Part shown: one piece after another, positions 1 through 5,971 of the stretch
How positions within the stretch are numbered: position 1 is the first letter of the stretch
Layout of the letters: each line of letters begins with the position of its first letter
Assembly: GCA_031371195.1 (NCBI GenBank)
Contig: JANMJD010000263.1
Coordinates: 1 to 7,530, forward strand
Direction of reading: 5' to 3'
Length of the DNA: 7,530 nucleotides
DNA from: JANMJD01 sp031371195
GTDB taxonomy: Bacteria; Actinomycetota; Acidimicrobiia; Acidimicrobiales; Ilumatobacteraceae
Notes under the pieces: generated by a model
What the model saw: only the letters and a program-made list of their open reading frames with translations
Told to the model about the DNA's origin: nothing
Database searches by the model: none
Translations under genes and position numbers: made by a program

Positions 1-63
1 ACTAGCTGTCCCCGCGGGCGACCGGCATGTCGAGCGCCGTGTCGATCAGTAAGGTCGGCGGGC

Positions 64-1491
64 GTGCGCGTGCTGGCCATCGATCAGGGAACGTCGGCGA
101 CCAAGGCGGTCGTCGTCGAGTCCGACGGATCGACCGGGTCCGTCGTCGAAGTCCCGCTCAAGGTCCACGCCGGTGCCGACGGGGCTGTCGAACTCGACCC
201 GGAAGAGCTGTGGCGCAGCGTCGTCGCCGCCGCATCCGAGGCACTGGGCGCGGCCCGGGGCTCGATCGAAGCAATCGGCTTGGGCAACCAGGGCGAGACC
301 GTGCTCGCCTGGGACCGCTCGACCGGTCGACCCCGCTCCGCCGGAATCGTCTGGCAGGACCGACGCGCCACCTCGATCTGCGAATCAATTGCGGCGACGG
401 GCCGGTCGGGACGGCTCGCCGAAATCACCGGGCTCGAACTCGATCCGTACTTCTCGGCGCCGAAGATGGCGTGGTTGCGCCCGCAGGTCGGCGACGCGAC
501 GATCACGACCACCGATACCTGGCTGCTTCACCGGATGTGCGGCGTGTACGCCACCGATGCGGCCACCGCCTCGCGCTCGCTGCTGCTCGACCTCGACGAT
601 GTCGAGTGGAGCACCGAGGCGTGCGACATGTTCGGCATCGACCCGTCGACGCTCCCCCGGATCGTTGCCAACGCCGGGCCCGTCGGCACCACCAGCGTGT
701 TCGGCCCCGAGATTCCGGTCACCGGTCTCTGTGTCGACCAGCAGGCCGCGCTCTTCGCCGAGTCGTGCTTCGCCGACGGTGAGGCGAAGTGCACGTACGG
801 AACCGGGGCATTCCTGCTGGCGTCGACCGGCGCCCGCCCGACGCGATCGACGAATGGCCTGGTCGGCAGCATTGCGTGGCAGCTGGACTCGGCCACGACA
901 TGGTGCCTCGACGGCCAGGTGTACACCGCCGGCTCGGCCGTCGGCTGGTTGGAACGGGTCGGGATCATCAGCGGACCGGCCGACCTCGACCGCCTCGGCG
1001 GAGCAGTGAAGGGCCCGAGGCACACCATGTTCATCCCCGGCCTCGCCGGACTGGGCGCCCCGTTCTGGCGCCCCGACGCGCGCGGAGCGTTCCTCGGCCT
1101 CGACCTGGCGACCACCCGCGAGGAACTGGTTCGAGCCGTGATCGAAGGGCTCGCCGCCGCCGTTGTATATCTGGCGCGGGCCGCCGCCGCCGATCTCGGA
1201 GCCCCGCTCGAGCGCCTGCGGGTCGACGGAGGGTTGACCCGGTCGCGGGTCCTGCTCCAGACGCAGGCCGATCTCCTGCAGATACCGGTCGAGGTGTATC
1301 CCTCACCTCACGCGACGGCCCTCGGGGTGGCCGCCTTCGCCAAGCTGGGCGCGGGCGGTGCCTCGTCGCCTGCCGACGCCGTGGGCCCGTGGCAGCCGAC
1401 GCTCACCGTCGAGCCGACGGTCCCGGCCGACGAAGCCGAGGACCGCCTGAGCCGGTGGCACGCCGCGGCCCGGTCGACGATGGATCTATGA
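64..1491 (+). CDS. FGGY-family carbohydrate kinase, glycerol kinase-like
   Basis: Predicted cytoplasmic ATP-dependent sugar/polyol kinase of 475 residues, slightly shorter than E. coli GlpK (about 500). Seen: the N-terminal phosphate-binding strand LAIDQGTSATKA (4-15), NQGET (75-79), IVWQDRR around W97, DPYFSAPKMAWL around Y129, VDQQAALF with the candidate catalytic base D225, YGTGAF ending at F250, GLGAPFW followed by an ARGAFLGL stretch, and the C-terminal DGGLTRSR and ATALGVAAF segments. These match the glycerol kinase branch of FGGY, including the family's glycerol-contact Trp, Glu, Tyr, Asp and Phe. The exception is the Arg of the usual NQRE motif, which is Gly77 here, so glycerol is likely but not certain as substrate. 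The GTG start gives the standard N-terminus; AAGG lies 9 bases upstream. The stop overlaps the next gene's start as ATGA, and the two downstream oxidoreductases support polyol-phosphate oxidation. No transporter is visible; it may lie upstream of the window. Confidence 0.88.
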   Translation: MRVLAIDQGTSATKAVVVESDGSTGSVVEVPLKVHAGADGAVELDPEELWRSVVAAASEALGAARGSIEAIGLGNQGETVLAWDRSTGRPRSAGIVWQDRRATSICESIAATGRSGRLAEITGLELDPYFSAPKMAWLRPQVGDATITTTDTWLLHRMCGVYATDAATASRSLLLDLDDVEWSTEACDMFGIDPSTLPRIVANAGPVGTTSVFGPEIPVTGLCVDQQAALFAESCFADGEAKCTYGTGAFLLASTGARPTRSTNGLVGSIAWQLDSATTWCLDGQVYTAGSAVGWLERVGIISGPADLDRLGGAVKGPRHTMFIPGLAGLGAPFWRPDARGAFLGLDLATTREELVRAVIEGLAAAVVYLARAAAADLGAPLERLRVDGGLTRSRVLLQTQADLLQIPVEVYPSPHATALGVAAFAKLGAGGASSPADAVGPWQPTLTVEPTVPADEAEDRLSRWHAAARSTMDL

Positions 1492-2873
1492 CGACGGCGG
1501 CCTATGACGTGACGGTCGTCGGCGGCGGGGTTGTCGGCGCGGCGGTCGCCCGGTTGCTCGCCCGCCACGATCTCCGGGTGCTCATGCTCGAGCGGGGTTC
1601 CGATGTCGGGGCGGCGACGAGCAAGGCCAACACGGCGATCCTGCACACGGGCTTCGATGCCACCCCCGGTACCGTCGAGTCTCGGCTCGTGCGGCGCGGG
1701 TACCGGCTGCTCAGCGACTACGCCGCCCGGACCGGCATCGGCGTCGAACCGACGGGAGCCGTGCTCGTGGCCTGGGACGACGAGCAGGCCGCCTCACTCC
1801 CCCGGCTCGCCGCCAAGGCGATGGCGAACGGCTATGAGGCGACCGTGCTGTGCGATGCCACCGAGGTCTACGCGCTCGAACCGCACCTCGGTCCGGGGGT
1901 GCGCGGCGGCCTGCTCGTACCCGACGAGCACATCATCGATCCGTGGTCGACCCCGCTGGCCTTTGCCCGCGAGGCGATCGCCAACGGCGCCGAGATCCGG
2001 CTTGGCTGCGACGTGCTCGGGGTCGAGGTCGGCGCCGAGGTCTCGGTGCTGACCACCTCCACGGGCCCGGTGACCACCCGCTTCGTCGTCAACGCCGCCG
2101 GGCTGCACGGCGACACGCTGCATCGGGCGTTCGGCTTCGACGGGTTCACCATCCGACCGCGGCGCGGTGAGTTGATCGTGTTCGACAAGCTGGCCCGGCC
2201 GTTGCTGCGCCGCACGATCCTCCCCGTACCGACGGCGATCACCAAGGGGGTACTCGTCGCCCCGACCGTGTTCGGCAACGTGATGCTCGGCCCGACGGCC
2301 GACGACATCGATGATCGCACCGCCACGGCGTCGACGGCGGCCGGCCTCGCCGGGCTGTTGGCCAAAGGGGCGCAGATCATTCCATCGCTGGTCGCGGAGG
2401 AGGTCACTGCGGTCTACGCCGGTCTGCGGGCGGCGACCGAGCATGCCGACTACCAACTGACGTCATCGGCGGCGGCACGCTATGTCTGCCTCGGCGGCAT
2501 CCGCTCGACCGGTCTGACGGCCTCGATGGCCCTCGCCGAGGAAGCGGTTGCCCTGCTCGCCACCGCAGGGCTGACGATGACCGCCCGCCCCACGGACGAG
2601 GTCCGCGGCGTCCGGATGCCCAACCTCGCCGAGACCTTCCCTCGGCCGTACCAGTCGGGCGGCACGATCGTCTGTCACTGCGAACGGGTCACCTCCGCCG
2701 AGATCGCCACCGCATGCACGGGCCCACTTCCAGCCGTCGATCTCGACGGGCTTCGCCGGCGTACCCGGGTGCTCAACGGCCGCTGCCAGGGCTTCTACTG
2801 CACCGCAAGCGTCGTCCAGGCCGCCTCGAGCGCCGACGGACGGCCTGCCGCCGCATGGCTGGGACTCCCGTGA
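1488..2873 (+). CDS. GlpA-like FAD-dependent glycerol-3-phosphate dehydrogenase with BFD-like [2Fe-2S] domain
   Basis: Predicted FAD-dependent 2-hydroxyacid/glycerol-3-phosphate oxidoreductase of the DAO fold, 461 residues. Seen: N-terminal dinucleotide-binding GGGVVG (12-17) with acidic E35 ending the second strand, the TSKANTAILHTGF segment (44-56) typical of anaerobic GlpA-like and LhgO-like proteins, GGIRSTGLTAS beginning at 336, and a C-terminal Cys cluster C396-H-C398 plus C433-QGFY-C438, as in BFD-like [2Fe-2S] domains. Known of the family: it oxidises sn-glycerol 3-phosphate to dihydroxyacetone phosphate and passes electrons through the iron-sulfur domain to a partner. The ATG start makes a 4-base ATGA overlap with the kinase stop, so translation is probably coupled; an upstream in-frame extension is only the kinase's shadow. 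The following gene is the likely flavoprotein partner. L-2-hydroxyglutarate oxidase is the main alternative, but the kinase neighbour argues against it. Confidence 0.85.
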   Translation: MTTAAYDVTVVGGGVVGAAVARLLARHDLRVLMLERGSDVGAATSKANTAILHTGFDATPGTVESRLVRRGYRLLSDYAARTGIGVEPTGAVLVAWDDEQAASLPRLAAKAMANGYEATVLCDATEVYALEPHLGPGVRGGLLVPDEHIIDPWSTPLAFAREAIANGAEIRLGCDVLGVEVGAEVSVLTTSTGPVTTRFVVNAAGLHGDTLHRAFGFDGFTIRPRRGELIVFDKLARPLLRRTILPVPTAITKGVLVAPTVFGNVMLGPTADDIDDRTATASTAAGLAGLLAKGAQIIPSLVAEEVTAVYAGLRAATEHADYQLTSSAAARYVCLGGIRSTGLTASMALAEEAVALLATAGLTMTARPTDEVRGVRMPNLAETFPRPYQSGGTIVCHCERVTSAEIATACTGPLPAVDLDGLRRRTRVLNGRCQGFYCTASVVQAASSADGRPAAAWLGLP

Positions 2874-2878
2874 CTGGC

Positions 2879-2938
2879 ACGATCCGGCCGGCCACGATCC
2901 GACCGGCCACGATCCGGCCGGCCACGATCCGGCCGGCG
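2879..2938 (+). repeat. Four tandem 15-bp repeats in the linker between two oxidoreductase genes
   Basis: Four head-to-tail units of ACGATCCGGCCGGCC start at 2879, 2894, 2909 and 2924. Unit 2 has one change (A at 2902) and unit 4 ends in G instead of C. The array fills most of the 70-base gap between the upstream stop and the downstream GTG. Units 1 and 3 carry the 8-base palindrome GGCCGGCC, so the RNA could fold between units. The unit length is a multiple of three. In one frame it reads Thr-Ile-Arg-Pro-Ala repeats; in the downstream gene's frame it reads Asp-Pro-Ala-Gly-His repeats, but that frame has no nearby start codon. Confidence 0.93.
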
Positions 2939-2943
2939 TCGAC

Positions 2944-4161
2944 GTGACCGTCGTCGATGTGGCCGTCGTCGGTGGTGGCCCGGCAGGTTTGGCCGCGGCC
3001 ATCGCCCTGCGCCGAGCCGGCGCCGGTCACGTGGCCGTGTTCGAACGCGAGCAGGAGCTGGGCGGTGTCCCGCGGCATACCGACCACACCGGATTCGGAC
3101 TGCGCGACCTGCACCGGGTGATGACCGGTCCGCGCTATACCCGCCGCTACGTCGAGATGGCGGAGCGGGCCGGGGTGCGGCTGCATCCCGGCGTTCTGGT
3201 GACTTCGTTCATGGATGGTGCAACCATCGAGGTCGCCAGAACGAGCGCGGCCGGCATCGAGACTGCGACCTGCCGGGCCCTCGTACTGGCCACAGGAGTG
3301 CGGGAGCGGCCACGCGCCGCCCGGCTCGTGCCCGGCGATCGGCCGGCCGGGGTGCTGACCACCGGATCGCTGCAGCAACTCGTACGCGCCGGGCTCCCGG
3401 TCGGGCGGCGCGCCGTGATCGTCGGCGCCGAGCATGTCAGCTTCTCAGCGGTCACCACCCTGGCGCACGCCGGGTGCACCACGGTCGCCATGGTCACGTC
3501 GCTCCCCGGTCACCAGACCTACTCGCCACTGGCCTGGGCCACCGCCGGGCGGCGCCGAGTCCCGATCCTCACCTCGGCATTCGTCGCCGAGATCGTCGGG
3601 AAACGCCGGGTGGAGGGAGTCGTGCTCGGTGACGGCCGACGCATCGCCTGCGACACCGTGGTCTTCACCGGCGACTGGTTTCCCGACCATGAACTCGCCC
3701 GCCGTGCTGGCCTGCCGATCGATGCGGTGAGCCGTGGGCCAATCGTCGACGGCGGTCTACATACTCCGCAACCAGGAGTTTTCGCGGCCGGCAACCTGCT
3801 TCATGGCGCCGAGACCGCCGACGTATGCGCCCTCGACGGACGCCGGGTCGCCCACTCCGTCGCCCACTGGCTGGGCGGCCGCGGCTGGCCGGCCGCGCCC
3901 GTTCCGATCATCGTCGAAGCCCCACTGCTGTGGTGTGCACCGGGCATCGTGACCCCCGATCGACCGACGCGTGGCCGATATCTGCTGCGAACCAGTGCAC
4001 CTGTGCGCCACGTCGCCGTCCACCAGGGCGAACGCCGCCTGTGGACCGGGAGGCCGGGTGGTACACCGTCGCCGCTGCGGTCGATGTGGATTCCCGACCG
4101 CTGGCAGTCGGCCGTCGACTCCACGGCCGGGCCGATCACCGTGACGGCTACGCTCAGATAG
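2944..4161 (+). CDS. FAD-dependent pyridine-nucleotide-disulfide-type oxidoreductase, partner of the GlpA-like dehydrogenase
   Basis: Predicted 405-residue flavoprotein. Seen: FAD-binding GGGPAG (10-15) with acidic E34, the ATGVRERPRAAR segment that closes the first FAD region, a second Rossmann segment VIVGAEHVSFSA starting near 158, and the second FAD motif FAAGNLLHGAE (280-290). A tail of about 85 residues follows from V320. Known: in clostridia and Thermotoga a COG0446-type oxidoreductase follows a BFD-containing GlpA-like gene, often with a small DUF1667 protein after it. That small protein is not encoded here; a tRNA follows instead. I infer that it moves electrons between the dehydrogenase and NAD(P) or another carrier. 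Its second nucleotide motif lacks the usual GxGxxG, so NAD(P) use is uncertain. The GTG at 2944 is the only start that leaves a complete first beta strand, and no good Shine-Dalgarno precedes it because the linker is repeats. The exact reaction is not known from sequence. Confidence 0.82.
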   Translation: MTVVDVAVVGGGPAGLAAAIALRRAGAGHVAVFEREQELGGVPRHTDHTGFGLRDLHRVMTGPRYTRRYVEMAERAGVRLHPGVLVTSFMDGATIEVARTSAAGIETATCRALVLATGVRERPRAARLVPGDRPAGVLTTGSLQQLVRAGLPVGRRAVIVGAEHVSFSAVTTLAHAGCTTVAMVTSLPGHQTYSPLAWATAGRRRVPILTSAFVAEIVGKRRVEGVVLGDGRRIACDTVVFTGDWFPDHELARRAGLPIDAVSRGPIVDGGLHTPQPGVFAAGNLLHGAETADVCALDGRRVAHSVAHWLGGRGWPAAPVPIIVEAPLLWCAPGIVTPDRPTRGRYLLRTSAPVRHVAVHQGERRLWTGRPGGTPSPLRSMWIPDRWQSAVDSTAGPITVTATLR

Positions 4162-4165
4162 CCAC

Positions 4166-4246
4166 GCGGGCGTGGTGGAATGGCAGACACGCTGGGTTTA
4201 GGTCCCAGTTTCGCAAGAAGTGAGGGTTCGACTCCCTCCGCCCGCA
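4166..4246 (+). tRNA. tRNA-Leu (anticodon UAG)
   Basis: A full cloverleaf can be drawn. Acceptor stem GCGGGCG (4166-4172) pairs perfectly with CGCCCGC (4239-4245), followed by discriminator A at 4246. Anticodon stem CTGGG (4192-4196) pairs with CCCAG (4204-4208) around the loop TTTAGGT, giving anticodon TAG at 4199-4201, which reads CUA and possibly other CUN leucine codons. The T arm is GAGGG-TTCGACT-CCCTC (4222-4238). The 13-base variable arm can form a TTC/GAA mini-stem with a GCAA loop, as expected for a class II leucine tRNA. The next bases are CCG, so the 3' CCA is not encoded and must be added. The gene starts 4 bases after the upstream stop codon, with no terminator visible on either side. 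Confidence 0.96.
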
Positions 4247-4278
4247 CCGATGATCGCCGAAAGCGCCAGGTCCCCACG

Positions 4279-5298
4279 TTGAGTACGCCACGAACGATTC
4301 ACGACCTGCCCACACCGGCGTTGATCATCGACGTCGACGCCTTCGAGGCGAACCTCGCCGAGATGGCTCGCCACTGGCCCGGCGCCCGGCTCCGGCCGCA
4401 CGTGAAGGCCCACAAGACAACCGCTCTCGCCGCCCGCCAGGTCGCCCATGGACATCACACCTTCACGTGTGCGACGCCCCGGGAGGTGGTCGGCATGGCC
4501 AACGCCGGCGTCGGCACCGACCTGCTGCTGGCCAACGAGACGCTCGATCCGATGCGCCTGGCGGCGATGGCCGCGATCCAAAACCAGGCGATGGTCACGG
4601 TTGCGGTGGACTCCGACGAGACCATTGCCGCCGCGGCCGCGGCGGGCATCCGTCACGCTCTGATCGACGTCAACGTCGGCCTGCCGCGTTGTGGGTGTGC
4701 TCCCGATCAGGCCGGGCGTGTGGCCGATGCCGCTCGGGCCGCCGGGATGACGGTTCGCGGGGTGATGGGCTACGAGGGACATCTGATGATGGTCGCCGAC
4801 GCCGACGGCCGCCCGGCCCGGGTGGCCGCGTCGATGGACCTGCTGCTCGCCGCTCACGCCGACGTCGGGGGCGACATCATCTCGGCCGGCGGAACCGGCA
4901 CCTTCGACGTCCACGACCGGATCACCGAGCTCCAGGCCGGCAGCTACGCCCTGATGGATTCGCACTACGCCAGTCGCGGGCTGCCGTTCGCCCAGGCCCT
5001 GTTCGTCGTCGGCACGGTGATCTCGAACACGCCCCAATGGGCCGTCGCCGACGTGGGACTCAAAGCGCTGGGCATGGATCACGGCAACCCAGCGATCGAG
5101 GGTCACGCCGTCTGGTTCTGTTCCGACGAGCACATCACCTTCTCGCCGTCCGACGGCGGACGCGTCCCCGACGTCGGCGCGCGGCAGCGCGTCGTTCCCG
5201 CCCACGTCGATCCGACGATGGCGATGCACGAGGCCGCCTGGCTGGTGCGCGGCGACGACATCCTCGACCGGTGGTCCATCGACCTGCGCGGTTGGTAG
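4279..5298 (+). CDS. PLP-dependent D-threonine aldolase / D-serine dehydratase family protein
   Basis: Predicted 339-residue fold-type III PLP enzyme with an alanine-racemase-like N-terminal barrel and a metal-binding C-terminal domain. Seen: DLPTPALIID near the start, RPHVKAHKT (39-47) with K43 as the probable Schiff-base lysine, GYEGH (164-168), SAGGTGTFD from 202, QAGSYALMD, KALGMDHGNP, SDEH (282-285) and PAHVDPT with H309-x-D311. Known: D-threonine aldolases bind a divalent metal through a His-x-Asp pair and cleave D-threonine to glycine and acetaldehyde; D-serine dehydratases of this family use His-x-Cys with zinc. The Asp here favours the aldolase side, but substrate is not settled. The frame runs back into the tRNA, so the TTG at 4279 is chosen as start: it lies after the tRNA, gives a normal N-terminus and has AGG 8 bases upstream. 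It converges with rdgB, with 22 bases between stops. No functional link to the preceding kinase/dehydrogenase genes is evident. Confidence 0.82.
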   Translation: MSTPRTIHDLPTPALIIDVDAFEANLAEMARHWPGARLRPHVKAHKTTALAARQVAHGHHTFTCATPREVVGMANAGVGTDLLLANETLDPMRLAAMAAIQNQAMVTVAVDSDETIAAAAAAGIRHALIDVNVGLPRCGCAPDQAGRVADAARAAGMTVRGVMGYEGHLMMVADADGRPARVAASMDLLLAAHADVGGDIISAGGTGTFDVHDRITELQAGSYALMDSHYASRGLPFAQALFVVGTVISNTPQWAVADVGLKALGMDHGNPAIEGHAVWFCSDEHITFSPSDGGRVPDVGARQRVVPAHVDPTMAMHEAAWLVRGDDILDRWSIDLRGW

Positions 5299-5299
5299 G

Positions 5300-5338
5300 C
5301 CGATCCGTCAGCCCGATCCGTCAGTCCGATCCGTCGAC
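5300..5338 (+). repeat. Three tandem 13-bp repeats at the convergent gene junction
   Basis: Units start at 5300, 5313 and 5326 with core CCGATCCGTCAG; the third copy ends in CGAC instead of CAGC or CAGT. The array begins 2 bases after the stop of the plus-strand gene and runs through the rdgB stop codon (5321-5323) into its last codons. On the minus strand the second unit supplies the TGA stop. No hairpin followed by a T tract is seen, so I do not call a terminator. Confidence 0.85.
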
Positions 5339-5971
5339 ACCCGCCGGGAACTCGGCAAGGGCGTCGACCATCGCCCGAAAGCCGCGGCCGCGGTGCGAGA
5401 TGGCGTGTTTGGCCGCATCGCCCATCTCGGCGAAGGTGCGGCCATCGGCGTCGACAGGAATGAATAGAGGGTCGAATCCCCAACCTGTGTCGCCGCGCTC
5501 CTCGGCGGCAATCGACCCTTCGCATACGCCTTGGACGGTGAGCTCACGACCGTCGGGCCAGCACACCATCACCACGGTCACGAACCGGGCCGTACGCTGT
5601 TCAACAGGGACGTCGACCAGCTCAGCAAGCATTTTCGAACGGTTCTGGGCGTATGTGGCGGTCGGCCCGGCGAAGTAGGCCGTGTCCACCCCCGGGCCGC
5701 CATCGAGGGCGTCGACGAAGAGCCCGGTGTCGTCGGAGATCGCCGGCAACCCGGTCGCGGCGACCAACGCTCGGGCCTTCAACCGGGCATTGCCGACCAA
5801 CGAGTCGGCGTCCTCGACCACTTCGGGCACTCCGGACGGACGAGGTCGCAAGTCCACGGCCGTGCCGAGAATGGCGGCGATCTCGGCCACCTTGTCGGGG
5901 TTCGCCGACGCGCAGACCAACGTCAAGTGAGCCGGGGCCGACCGATCCAGCATGGGTTCGGGGCCGGTCAT
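5321..5971 (-). CDS. rdgB: RdgB/HAM1 family non-canonical purine NTP pyrophosphatase
   Basis: Predicted cytoplasmic XTP/dITP diphosphatase of 216 residues. It hydrolyses deaminated purine nucleoside triphosphates (ITP, dITP, XTP) to the monophosphate and pyrophosphate, keeping them out of DNA and RNA. Seen: ASANPDKVAEI (21-31), the substrate and metal region SDDTGLFVDALDGGPGVDTA (79-98) with D80/D81, GWGFDPLFIP (163-172), TFAEM (179-183) and AKHAISHRGR (187-196). These are the family motifs in order. Small departures are DDTG for the more usual DDSG and a Tyr-Phe-Ala-Gly ending where Arg-Tyr-Ala-Gly is common. The ATG at 5971 overlaps the RNase PH stop as ATGA, which decides it over a second ATG at 5953; a longer upstream extension is only a shadow of rph. 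Placement after rph matches actinobacterial order. The stop codon lies inside a 13-bp repeat array. Confidence 0.94.
   Translation of the reverse strand: MTGPEPMLDRSAPAHLTLVCASANPDKVAEIAAILGTAVDLRPRPSGVPEVVEDADSLVGNARLKARALVAATGLPAISDDTGLFVDALDGGPGVDTAYFAGPTATYAQNRSKMLAELVDVPVEQRTARFVTVVMVCWPDGRELTVQGVCEGSIAAEERGDTGWGFDPLFIPVDADGRTFAEMGDAAKHAISHRGRGFRAMVDALAEFPAGVDGSD

Noticed and set aside
2..52. Possible C-terminal tail of an upstream gene on the plus strand, ending with TAA at 50-52.
   Set aside because: Only 16 codons are visible and they match no family I recognise. The codon pattern is plausible and the 11-base gap to the kinase start would suit an operon, but it cannot be told from chance.
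789..1487. Long in-frame extension upstream of the GlpA-like protein.
   Set aside because: It lies wholly inside the kinase gene in another frame, is Arg/Pro-rich low-complexity sequence, and the FAD motif sits properly behind the ATG at 1488.
1794..2456. Long minus-strand open frame opposite the GlpA-like gene.
   Set aside because: It is a shadow frame common in G+C-rich DNA: composition is Arg/Gly-rich, no known motif is seen, and the plus-strand gene has clear family motifs throughout.
2879..2938. CRISPR array or recombination site for the 15-bp repeats.
   Set aside because: The units are contiguous with no spacers and far shorter than CRISPR repeats. No recombinase or inverted arms are nearby.
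4149..4154. TACGCT as a -10 box for the tRNA.
   Set aside because: The spacing to the tRNA is suitable, but no recognisable -35 element lies 16-19 bases upstream.
4180..4278. Upstream ATG start at 4180 for the aldolase-family gene.
   Set aside because: It would start inside the tRNA-Leu and add about 33 residues without family resemblance. The TTG at 4279 gives a normal N-terminus.
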